Source of the DNA: Azorinus chamasolen
Taxonomy: Eukaryota > Mollusca > Bivalvia > Cardiida > Solecurtidae
Reading direction: 5' to 3'
NCBI GenBank assembly: GCA_963576725.1
Contig: OY755244.1
Location: 31,314,006-31,378,005, forward strand
DNA length: 64,000 nt
Part shown: positions 1 to 9,095 of the stretch, piece after piece
How the letters are laid out: each line of letters opens with the position of its first letter
Numbering within the stretch: position 1 is the stretch's first letter
Translations under genes and position numbers: made by a program
The notes under the pieces: model-generated
The model's input: only the letters and a program-made list of their open reading frames with translations
What the model was told of the DNA's origin: nothing
Databases searched by the model: none

Positions 1-302
1 GACAGTGAGTTTCTTTACTGAGTAGTTTTTGCCGATGACAGTTACTTCATGTTCAAATGAGTTCAGTTACTAACGGAGTAATGGTTCTTTTATTCAAGTG
101 GAAAGATTGAATCAATATTTTCAAAAATGGTTGGCAAAACTTTTTCCTTGATGATGTAATAACTATGGAAGAATTCAATGGTTACACAATGGAACTCAAT
201 CAGTAGTCAAAATAATGAATTGAGCACTTTGTGCACAATACCAGTAACTGGTCTCTTTAATGCTGTATGCACTTAATCATTTCAACACTGAATTATCAGT
301 GT

Positions 303-558
303 TTACCCTTTTCCTTTCCCTGTTGAATATTCAAGTAAGAAATTATGACATCATGAACATTTATTAGCTGAATGTTTATAAAGACATGTGTACACAAGAT
401 GTTTTGGTATTGGTATAAACCGTAGAGTCAGATCTATTATAATTTCATAAGCAAACAGAGCAGACCCTCGGGTTAAACAGCTTATATAGAAGCTGTCTGA
501 TTTGGGTCCATTGAGTTGCAAAGGCTTAAAAAGGCGTTTCTATGAAGGAACGTGTTAA
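303..558 (+). mobile_element. MITE A2, diverged
   Basis: Diverged copy. It has the CCTTTCCCTGTTGAATATTCA start, the AAGCAAACAGAGCAGACCC arm, a weak core (TATATAGAAG) and a TATGAAGGAA right end before GTTAA. Both the hairpin and the termini are eroded, so it is an old copy. Confidence 0.6.
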
Positions 559-868
559 CTATAAAGGTTATTCAGTTTTAACTCAGAAAAAAATGAAAAA
601 TACCAAAAAACAACATGCTTTGTTTTTAAATTTATTGAATAATAATTGAATGATGTAGTTCATTCATATAAAATTCTGTACCCGCGGAAATTACCGAGCA
701 CAGCGGCCGTATAGGTGAGCCGTAATTCGCAAAATATGGACCGATACATTTTATTTAAGTAAAGAAGGAGCATACTCAAGGGTAAAGTATACTATATTAC
801 AATAGTTTTAGCAAAGGAATGTCTCTGTGCTGTAGGTAAAACCAGGGACAGTAAGACCTGAACAAAAG

Positions 869-1064
869 CCTTTAAGACATTCCAAGTGGAATGACCCATC
901 AGTGCTTAGTGATAGTCCAATTGGTATCAACAGCTTAAATTTGTCAGATGATTTTGAATGATAAACAGTGCAGACCCTGATCAGAGGGCTCCTAGAGGAG
1001 CCCTCTGATCTGGGTCTACACAGTTTTCAATGCTGATAGAGTTGTTTCCCTGCATTTCAAAGTG
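869..1064 (+). mobile_element. MITE E
   Basis: The E hairpin (AACAGTGCAGACCCTGATCAG) surrounds the core GGGCTCCTAGAGGAGCCC. The left end is CCTTTAAGACATTCC and the right end CATTTCAAAG. The termini are decayed and the TTAA duplication is lost. Confidence 0.6.
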
Positions 1065-1120
1065 CTAATGCTCTGACCAGCCAGGCATGAAAATGAGCAT
1101 TTGGTAATAGCATACTAGTG

Positions 1121-1300
1121 ACCCTTTGAATGTTGAATACTTCTAAATGGACTGGTCCATCATTGTTTAGTAGTAGAGGCTGCTCAGTATAAATGGGGTA
1201 AATGCTGGCTGATAATGAATGACACACACTGCAGACCCGTGGTCTAGAAACTCCATGATCTGGCTCTACACTGTATGTTTACTTCATTCAAAGGATTAAA
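1121..1300 (+). mobile_element. MITE E, degenerate
   Basis: Starts ACCCTTTGAATGTTGAAT and ends TTCAAAGGATTAA. The hairpin is shortened and its core has been lost. Confidence 0.5.
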
Positions 1301-1335
1301 CTGGAATTCAATAGAAAGAGAAAAGGCCAATGTTT

Positions 1336-1562
1336 TTAATTCTGTGATTATTTATACAAGAATTCATGCCCTCATTATCAATATCATTAGCTGATTTTTT
1401 GTATAATGGCCAATACACAATGTTCCTTTTTTGCTATTTCAGATATTCATCATAATTGTAGAATCAGATCTTCATCATTTCATAACCTAACAATCAAAAG
1501 CTGTCAGATCTGGGTCTACTCTGTTTGCAATTGCATTGAAAGGCATAACACTGAGGTTAAAA
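1336..1562 (+). mobile_element. MITE A2 remnant
   Basis: Recognisable only by TAGAATCAGATCT followed by a single arm (GATCTGGGTCTACTCTGTTTGCAA). The central palindrome is missing. Confidence 0.4.
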
Positions 1563-1821
1563 GTGATAGCCATGTGTAATAATGTGTGACAAAAGAAGTC
1601 TTTTTGATTTCCCTCTTTAAGGACTTCTTATCCAGTTTTCATAAGTATAGTTAGCTAAGTCAAGGAAACGAAAGATAAAAAACGTTGGCCTAAGCCAAGA
1701 AAATCTTGAATGGGCTTAACTTGGAGGAGTTACTATAGTGTACTTCTTGTATCAGAAAGAATGTTATACTGTTTATCATAGGGTCATCTGTATTGTAAGA
1801 TAAGTAATGATGGGATTAAGT

Positions 1822-2005
1822 TTAAACCCTTTACCTGTTCTATATTTATTAAAAAGTTTGATACATACTGAATATTCATGGACAAAATAGTTATAATGAA
1901 ATACGTAAAGTGGAACATTGTAGCCATTTCAGAAAGTAAAGAAAATGATCTTTCAAATTCCACTAGCAAACAGAGCAGACTTGTGTCCCGCACTATAAGG
2001 GTTAA
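1822..2005 (+). mobile_element. MITE B, truncated
   Basis: Starts TTAAACCCTTTACCTGTTC and carries the B-specific flank (CTGAATATTCATGGACAAAATA, then a GGAACATTGTAGCCATTT stretch). The hairpin is cut after GCAAACAGAGCAGAC and is followed directly by GGGTTAA. It shares its last TTAA with the E copy to its right. Confidence 0.6.
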
Positions 2006-2218
2006 CCTTTTGAATGTAGGAATTGAATGGCTGCTTTATGCATACAGTGTAGACCAAGTTCGGAGGACTCAAAAAGGAGCCTTCTGATCAGGGTCTTCAC
2101 ACATCAATATTCGAAATCCTATTGCAAGTTAAAACTTTTCATACTGATTGGATGCTATAGGTTAACTTAAACACCGATGGATTTTTCCATTTAAAAAATT
2201 CAGTTTTCAAAGGGTTAA
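2002..2218 (+). mobile_element. MITE E
   Basis: TTAACCTTTTGAATGTAGG at the left and TTTTCAAAGGGTTAA at the right. The hairpin arms are GTGTAGACCAAG and GATCAGGGTCTTCAC. The core is reduced to AAAAAGGAGCC. Confidence 0.5.
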
Positions 2219-2254
2219 TTCTAGAGTTAGTATGCCTATTGAAGTAATAAGTGA

Positions 2255-2559
2255 ACCAGAGCCATAGTACAGCACTGAGACCAGCACCAGAGCCATAGTA
2301 CAGCACTGAGACCAGCACCAGAGCCATAGTACAGCACTGAGACCAGCACCAGAGCCATAGTACAGCACTGAGACCAGCACCAGAGCCATAGTACAGCACT
2401 GAGACCAGCCATAGTACAGCACTGAGACCAGCCATAGTACAGCACTGAGACCAGCACCTGAGGCTGAGAGCCATAGTACAGCACTGAGACCAGCCATAGT
2501 ACAGCAATGAGACCAGCCATAGTACAGCACTGAGACCAGCCATAGTACAGCACTGAGAC
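2255..2559. repeat. 31-bp / 23-bp minisatellite
   Basis: Tandem copies of a unit containing GCCATAGTACAGCACTGAGACC. The first copies repeat every 31 bp because each has an extra CAGCACCA spacer. Later copies repeat every 23 bp without it, and one 31-bp-type unit recurs. This repeat explains the Cys/Leu/Trp-rich open frames on the opposite strand, which are not genes. Confidence 0.9.
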
Positions 2560-3011
2560 CTTATGTCACAGTCACATTTGCCACGGCACCCAATGGGTCA
2601 AAATTTTCTATGGCCAAAAAGCATTACTATGGGCGCCAGAGAATTCCTATGGCCATATACTTTAGTGGTCATATATGCTATGGCTGCTGTACTGTGTGCT
2701 TTGAATTTGTGAAGAGATAAAACCTGCAGCTGCCATACAGCCTTTGAATGACCCGAAGTCACTGTACAGCGCCAATGCGGCTGCCATAGTTTTATTTTTA
2801 ATTCCATAACAGCCACAAGGAAGCTGCATGGCACCCGCACATATGCCATACAGCTTTCGTGCGGTCAGTCTGGCACAACCTCTACACAACTTGGTTGTAT
2901 AAAGCTATGGCAGCTGTAGAAATTGTAACTCCTCACTTAAAATTCTTTGGCAACCGTACAGCCTTAGGGATATGTCATACAGTGGCTGTGCAGGCACCGC
3001 AGCTTTTCTAC
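2560..3011. other. No gene; GCCATACAGC-rich unique DNA
   Basis: No coding evidence. Variants of the short motif GCCATA(C/G)AGC recur irregularly on both strands, but without a fixed period. It may be a decayed relative of the neighbouring minisatellite. Confidence 0.35.
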
Positions 3012-3084
3012 AGAGAGCAGACCCTAATCAAATGGTCCTCAATGAGAAATCTGATCTGGGTGTACTCTTTTTGCAAAGGTTTAA
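3012..3084 (+). mobile_element. MITE A2 right arm only
   Basis: Contains only AGAGCAGACCCTAATCA, a shortened loop and GATCTGGGTGTACTC, up to TTAA. The left end is missing. Confidence 0.45.
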
Positions 3085-3305
3085 CCCTTTACCTGATATA
3101 AATGCCTTTTCATGCATTTGCAAATAGAGTAGACCCAGATCAGAATGCTTCTATAGGATTCTACTGTTTTTGTCAAAGCACACAATTCCCTTGAAAAGTT
3201 AACATTATAAAAATTGAGCTAATAAATATTCATGATATCATAAATTTTTACATGAATACTGAACAGGGAAAGGTATAAACGAGTGTATATGGAGTAAAGG
3301 GTTAA
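3081..3305 (-). mobile_element. MITE A2
   Basis: TTAACCCTTTACCTGATATAAA at the left and GGAGTAAAGGGTTAA at the right. The palindrome is shortened to GCTTCTATAGGATTC. The right part also contains GAACAGGGAAAGG, the B-type end, so this may be a composite. Confidence 0.55.
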
Positions 3306-4312
3306 CTCATGCCACACAATTACTGCATATCATTATAAACAGCTTGGTCCAAAAGAGGCCCTGAGTAATTCTTGTCTCATGAATATCCAGAACTTTCTCC
3401 TTTTCTCAATCTGACATTTGAAAAGAAATTAACAAACTGTTCGTTTAGACTTGAAGCAGATGATAGTTTTTAGTCGAAGGTAACTTTGTATTTAAAAGGC
3501 AGAATCAAATTTTTAAATGTCCTAGTAATGTCTGAATTGCTGTTTGAAAGTGTTTTTGTAGGTTCAACATAAAAGTACAAAATTAAAAGAAACAAGAAAG
3601 AGATTTAACCCTTTCACACTAAGAAATTGCTGACTGGCAATGATGGTGTCTGCTTCAAGTCTGATTTTTTTTATTCTATTAAGTTATCACATTACTTGAT
3701 GATTAAAACTGCTTGCATAAGTGATCACAAATTCAATGTTTTCATGCAATTAGGGTTAAAAACTAAGATTATAATTTATGTAAGCTTGTGTTTTGTACAA
3801 AATTGACCTACAAGTGTAATTGTGGCAATTACGCTGGATGCGCAGGCTTTGAAATATGTCCGTACAATGGGTACAAATTGATAAGTTACCAATGAAATCC
3901 ATATAAAAGTATTTATGTGATACCTCGGGCAGTTTCAACGTTTTTTGTCACGCATGACAAACCTAACTTTTAGCCTGCTGAGAAACTGTTGAACAAATAA
4001 TTTGGCAGTTTCCTTCATTTTTTCACAGTTAAATTTTCTACCATTTCGTTTTCAAAAATAATAATAATAAAAAAATCAGATTGATTATTTCTAGACTTCT
4101 CAGTTGCAAGCATTGTCATAAATTGACAGGTCTGCAAGTGCACTAATGTCAGTTTTTCCTTCTGTTAGGATTCACAATTTCATGAAAATTATTACTCTCG
4201 TCCTGATGAAACCATTGATTGGTCCGAGTGCTTAACCTAATTATTAGTATCAGATTTATGTTCAGTAGATCATAACTTAGAGATAAATCAGCACAATCAT
4301 TGCATGAATGAT
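3306..4312. other. No gene recognised
   Basis: About 1 kb of AT-rich DNA without convincing ORFs. A 155-bp TTAA-bounded segment (3605-3759, ends CCCTTTCACA and CAATTAGGG) could be another short MITE, but its ends match poorly. Confidence 0.3.
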
Positions 4313-4572
4313 TTAACCTTTACTCCATGAATATTCATGTAGGAAATAAAGACATCATGAATATTATAACATGTAATTACATTCATTGTTGTAATGTCAC
4401 ATGGACACAGGAATTGTTAGCCATGGCGGGAAATGAAGAATAATATACGTATATTTTATATCGCAAGCAATTAGCAGACCCTGATCATAAGGCTCCTATA
4501 GGAGCCATCTGGTGTGGGGTCTACTCTGTTTGCAAATGTGTAGAAAGGCATATTTATGGAGTAAAGGGTTAA
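4313..4572 (+). mobile_element. MITE A
   Basis: TTAACCTTTACTCCATGAATA at the left and TATTTATGGAGTAAAGGGTTAA at the right. The core is GGCTCCTATAGGAGCC. It shares its right TTAA with the next element, a head-to-tail pair at one target. Confidence 0.85.
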
Positions 4573-4945
4573 CCCTTTACCTGACAGAGACGCCTTTTCA
4601 CATCTTGAAAACTGATTATGGAGCCATCTGATGAGGGTCTGCTCTTGTTTGCTAATGAAATACTATAGAGCCGATGCTACTGTTTCCATGCCATGGTGAC
4701 ACTATAGAGCCAATGCTACTGTTTCCATGCCATGGTGACACTATAGAGCCGATGCTACTGTTTCCATGCCATGGTGAAGTATTTCTTTGGCCATGATGTT
4801 TAATTCTACAGTTTTTGCCATGGCCTAAATATCCTGAGTGCATATGTCATTATAAATGACATGTTCTGTTCTATAAAAACCATCATTTAATTAATATTCC
4901 CAATGTTGTTTTTTCTTACATGAATATTCCTCAGGTAATGGGTTT
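4569..4945 (-). mobile_element. MITE A2 with internal tandem triplication
   Basis: TTAACCCTTTACCTGACAG at the left and CATGAATATTCCTCAGGTAATGGG at the right. The left hairpin arm is mostly deleted. The segment between the hairpin and the GCCATGG motif is repeated three times (see 4662-4778). Confidence 0.65.
4662..4778. repeat. Three 39-bp tandem repeats
   Basis: Units begin ACTATAGAGCC at 4662, 4701 and 4740. Each contains GATGCTACTGTTTCCATGCC or the single-base variant CAATGCTACTG. They lie wholly inside a MITE and arose there. Confidence 0.9.
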
Positions 4946-4949
4946 TAAC

Positions 4950-5030
4950 TTCTGATTGAAGTATGAGTGATAGCTGGGATTGAAACTGATTGAAGTATGA
5001 GTGATAGTTCGGATTGAAACTGATTGATTT
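4950..5030. repeat. Two-copy tandem repeat, about 37 bp
   Basis: CTGATTGAAGTATGAGTGATAG occurs twice, each time followed by GGATTGAAA after a few bases. It has no associated gene. Confidence 0.7.
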
Positions 5031-5399
5031 ATCATTATTTGAGAAAGAAATTGAAAACAAATATTCTTTGATGATTGAAGAAGACAATTGCTTAGTTTGC
5101 TATTAACTTTTTCCCAGTTATTGTGTTGATTAACACGTTTTTGCCAACTATGGGCTAATCGGACGCCCCAGAAAGAGGGATGAGGATACAGAGAAACCCG
5201 GGGGAGATGCCCTTTTCTTATTACCAACAGAGTTTCTCTGGTTCTTTCAGAGAGTTCAAATACTGTTCTTTCAGTGTAAAGCACTGATACATCAGACCTC
5301 GGTTTATAAATCTCATAAGAAGGACATGGTTTAACAGGGGATCAAACCAGAGGCCCCTGGTATAGTAGTCAAGCGCATTAACCGGCATTAACTGATTCT

Positions 5400-5749
5400 A
5401 GTATTCTCCATTTGAAAGTAAATGGCTTAGACCTTTACTATTTTGCATGTTGCTTTGCCTTATGATCCTCTATTAATATTCTTTAAATTATGACCCCTGG
5501 GTGAAAAATGGCACCGCCCCAGGGCTTATCAGTTTTCCATATGAAAATCTTTAAAATTCTTTTTCTGTAAAACTGTAAGGCCCAGACCTTTGATTGATAA
5601 AATTTTAACCTCTGGGCCTAACATTATGGGCCTTGGTTTCATACTGGCCACAGTCTGAAGCTGATTTTTTTTTACATAGAAGTACAGAGTATGCCTAAGT
5701 CTATAGTAACCAGGTAAGTGATTAATTAAGGGCCATCATGGCCCTCTTG
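5400..5749 (+). mobile_element. HINE / Helentron-like element, 5'-truncated
   Basis: Shares the block 'ggcaccgccccagggcttatcag' and the 3' end AACCAGGT(A)AG ... GGGCCATCATGGCCC TCTTG with the element at 48705-49724. The 3' hairpin GGGCCAT-c-ATGGCCC is intact and is followed by a T-rich target. The 5' CTCACCTGG end is absent. Confidence 0.6.
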
Positions 5750-5881
5750 TTGTTGTTTTTCAAAATGACAATCCGTGTGTGAAACTGTTTAGATCCTGAT
5801 GAGACACAGTGATACTATTTGTATGTCGTAATCACCCAATGTAATAGCAAGTGTAAGGCTATACCACAGAGTGGATGTCAT

Positions 5882-6104
5882 TTAACCCTTTACTACATGA
5901 ATATTCATGTAAGAAATAATAATAAGACCATGAGTATTAATTAGATTAATTGTTATAATAGCACATAGGGATAGGCATTTTTGGTCATGGCAGAAAGTGT
6001 AGAATCATATCTATATTATATCATAAGCAAATAGAGCAGACCTTGATCAGGATCTTCACTGTTTTCTAAGGTGTAGAAAGCATATTTAAGGAGTAAAGGG
6101 TTAA
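5882..6104 (+). mobile_element. MITE A, core-deleted
   Basis: Both ends are good (TTAACCCTTTACTACATGAATA and AAGGAGTAAAGGGTTAA). The hairpin centre is deleted: TTGATCAGGATCTTCACTG has lost the whole CTCCTATAGGAG core. Confidence 0.8.
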
Positions 6105-6349
6105 CATTCTTCATAGAAACACCTTTCATGCTTTGGCAAAATGAGTAGACCCAGATCTGATAGCTCCTGTAGCCGAGGAGCCGTCTGATCAGGTTCTGAT
6201 TTGTTTGTTTATAGAATTGTACAAATCTGATTCTAGTTTTTGCCAAGGCCTGGATACTTCCTTTGAAAATTGTACATTATGAAAATTATGTTAATTAATA
6301 TTCATAGAGTAATAAAATCATACATAAATGTTCGTGAGGAAAGGGAAAA
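6101..6349 (-). mobile_element. MITE A2
   Basis: Starts at the TTAA shared with the previous element and ends GTGAGGAAAGGG. The core is widened to GCTCCTGTAGCCGAGGAGCC. The right TTAA is mutated. Confidence 0.6.
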
Positions 6350-6430
6350 TGTGATCACCAAATCACCAGTAGCAAGTTTAAGGCTATACTATAGGGTGGA
6401 TGTCATTTAAATATATTTACTAATTTTGGA

Positions 6431-6631
6431 TTATCCTTTTCAATGCTAAATTTTCAGAATTGAATAGTCCATCATTGTTTATTGGTAGAGCCCATACAAT
6501 ATCAAAGGGTAAAAATTGTGAAAGGATTTTGAATGACATACAGTGCAGATCCTGATTGAATGGCTCATCTGATCTGGGTCTACACTGTTTACAAATGACA
6601 GTGCACTTGTTTCCCACATTCAAAGGGTTAA
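6431..6631 (+). mobile_element. MITE E
   Basis: CCTTTTCAATGCTAAATTTT at the left and CATTCAAAGGGTTAA at the right. The arms are CAGTGCAGATCCTGAT and ATCTGGGTCTACACTG. The core is reduced to GGCTCATC. Confidence 0.65.
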
Positions 6632-6760
6632 CTTTACTGATAAAATCTTTGAAAACAGAAAATTGTTATAAAGTTATATGAAGCTTTACATGAACTATTA
6701 TACTCCTGGCAGACTTCGCCCATTATGAATGTCAGTTAATTTTGTTATGTCTTTATAATT

Positions 6761-6996
6761 ATAACCCTTTCCTTCATATAAACATATTTTCATGCATCTG
6801 CAAATAGAGTAGACCCAGATCAGATGACTCTGATCAGGGTCTGTTCTATTTGCTAAAGGAATTTGATAGATTTGTTTCTTTAGTTTCTTAAATGTCTTCA
6901 ATGTTCCACCTTCCATATTTCACTTTAACTATTTTGTTCTTGAATATTCAGTAGGTATTGCAATTTGGTAAAAATATAGAACAGGGAAAGGAATAA
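6761..6996 (-). mobile_element. MITE B
   Basis: ACCCTTTCCTTCATATAAAC at the left and GAACAGGGAAAGG at the right. The B-specific GTTCCACCTTCCATATTTCA and GAATATTCAGTAGGTATTG are present. The core is deleted (CAGATGACTCTGATCAGG). Confidence 0.75.
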
Positions 6997-7014
6997 AAAC
7001 AAGTCAATACTTTG

Positions 7015-7154
7015 CTAGGACAAATGAAATAGGACCAGATCTTAAGATATTCTTTAAGCAAACAGATCAGACCCAGATCAGACAGCTCCTGTAGGAACCA
7101 TCTGAGCTGAGTCTACTCTGTTTGCAAAGACATCCAAAGACGTCTCAATCAGGT
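7015..7154 (+). mobile_element. MITE A2, left-truncated
   Basis: Complete hairpin with core GCTCCTGTAGGAACC, then CAATCAGGTAAAC. The left TIR is missing. Confidence 0.5.
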
Positions 7155-7249
7155 AAACAAATATATAAATCATAATGTAACTGTAGCGTAAGAAAAAAAA
7201 AGCTATTTGACCACCTGACTGTGTTCTTTAAAAACAAGAATGAAAGAAA

Positions 7250-7355
7250 TACAGTAAAGGTTCTGTTTTACTTTCACCTTGCTTTAAGCAGCCACCTGCC
7301 TTTAACGCAAAATACTTGATTTAATTAGTGGCAGTTATAGAGAGGTTTTGCTGTA
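7250..7355. mobile_element. MITE D, left arm deleted
   Basis: TACAGTAAA is followed at once by GTTCTGTTTTACTTTCACC, the arm that normally starts beside the centre. It then runs intact to GAGAGGTTTTGCTGTA. The left arm has been lost from just inside the TIR to the palindrome centre. Confidence 0.75.
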
Positions 7356-7829
7356 ATTACATTTAGAAGTAAAGCAGGAGGCAATTTTCTTCAGACAGCA
7401 ATAAGCAGACTTAAGAGTTTCCAAGGACACCTAGTGATGATGTTAGCAATTTAATTTTAAATCTTTAGCATGTACTCAAAAATAGTCATCTACATAAATT
7501 CTATCAATTTCTGTTTCCTTTTTAAAACTAAGGTCAATATCAACCAGTTTTGATCCCGAGAAGCTGCTGAGTTACTTTGCATTACTTGTTGTCTCATCTT
7601 GATCCAGGCAGTATGCACTGGTTGCCATGGATATGCCAGTAGCATGCTAAAGGTTAAAGATCAATTTTTCCTGGGCGTTTCAGTTTGTCAATGTGGTCAT
7701 GTGATAGTAAATGGCTCATTGCACATGTGCAGTCAAACTATCAAAGGGACAAAAGTGATTTGTATCGATATTGACACTTGATGGATTTGTATTGTTGGTG
7801 CTGGGACTTGGCGAGAATATAATTATCTG
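7356..7829. other. No gene recognised
   Basis: No repeat family or coding signal identified. A 60-codon open frame here has no features that suggest a protein. Confidence 0.3.
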
Positions 7830-8061
7830 TTAACCTTTTACTCCATGAATACTCATCATCAGTCATGTAAGAAATAATAAAATCACAAATAGTAATTAGA
7901 TGAAAAACAGGATTTCTAGCTATAGCAGAAACTGAAGAGTCATGATTTTGTATGCAGACAGGGTAGACCCTGATCAGACATCTCCTATATGAGCCGTCCA
8001 ATCGGGGTATAATCTATTTTACAACGGGGATATAAAGCATATCTATGGAGTAAAAGGTTAA
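7830..8061 (+). mobile_element. MITE A
   Basis: TTAACCTTTTACTCCATGAATA at the left and TCTATGGAGTAAAAGGTTAA at the right. The core is diverged (ATCTCCTATATGAGCC). It is the last element before the gene's first recognised exon. Confidence 0.8.
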
Positions 8062-8306
8062 AAATGATATAAATTTCATAGCCAGCAGGAATCTGTGGAC
8101 ATGACAATTGACTATTTCTTCTGGAAATACTGATAGTAAAAAGAAGATGGAAGTATATACTTGTAAAGAATTAGAGAGCAGTTACTGACGAACATAAATT
8201 ATTGTTCTTTGGGACTGGAGTGGGCATTATCTTTGAAGAAAACAAAGTGCAGCCATTCTGAGTTTCTAAAACTGAACTTTCTTAGATATAAAACTGACTT
8301 TTAAAA

Positions 8307-9095
8307 ATGCGGTACAAATATTTTCAGGTCGTTTACACCCCGTATGATCGGCCTTGGACCTGGAAGCCGCTCAATCGGGTTTACAGGCAGCGAAAGTTTC
8401 GACAGGAGAAAGAAGCAAAAATGGCTGAGGAGAACAGAAGTGAAGCTGTTCTGCGAAACCTTGCACATGAACTATTGACGGAGGACGAGTGCTACCACTT
8501 CAAGCAAGCTATTCATCATTTTCGTGTGTCCCATTCAGTAACATCTTTCTGTCAGCAGCTCAAACCCCTCATCAACTCAACCCAGAAGATACTGCTGCTG
8601 GTAGAACTAACCAACAGGATGCCAAAAGGTCTACAAGAAGATTTCCACCGACTTTGCAGTTTACAATTTCCAAATTATGATGCTTACTTAAAATTATTCA
8701 CAAATGGAAATGCGTCCAGTGATATTCCGCAAATGATAGCCCGTGATTCTTCTGGACGATTTCGAATTATGTCTCGTGGAAGTGAGAAGAAAATGATGAT
8801 GAAGTATAACAATCAGAAACAAGTGTACGAGCTGCATTCTTTACAAGGCACAAGTGTTACTAGCGGTATCTATAGCAATGCTAGCGACAGTGAAGATGAA
8901 GTCTTTGACACAGTAGATAAGGAAAACAGGGGGCCGCTAACTCCGGTCTATCTTAAAGGGAAGAAGAATGTTCATAAGGTTTTCCTTAAACGGCATGAGG
9001 ATGGCAGTCTAGGACTAGGAATAACTGGTGGTAAAGAGTTTGGTACCAGTATTACAATAAATGTAGTTGAAGAAGGAGGACCTGCAGCAACTCAG
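8307..9095 (+). CDS. Exon 1 (or first recognised exon): HNL domain and first half of PDZ1
   Basis: Ends CTCAG|GTGAGA in phase 0. Codes for an N-terminal basic stretch, the HNL helices, a linker with an acidic cluster (ASDSEDEVFDTVDKENRG) and PDZ1 strands A-C. PDZ1 is split just before GLQVGDQ, a position I recall as a common intron site in this family. If the acceptor at 8320-8327 is used, coding begins upstream of the window's recognised exons. Confidence 0.85.

Noticed and set aside
2139..2553. Three long overlapping minus-strand frames rich in CTMAGLSAVLWL-type repeats
   Set aside because: They are translations of the 31/23-bp minisatellite and are open only because the repeat lacks stops.
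8489..8680. Alternative 63-codon frame inside exon 1
   Set aside because: Out of frame with the HNL domain, which is clearly coded in the main frame.
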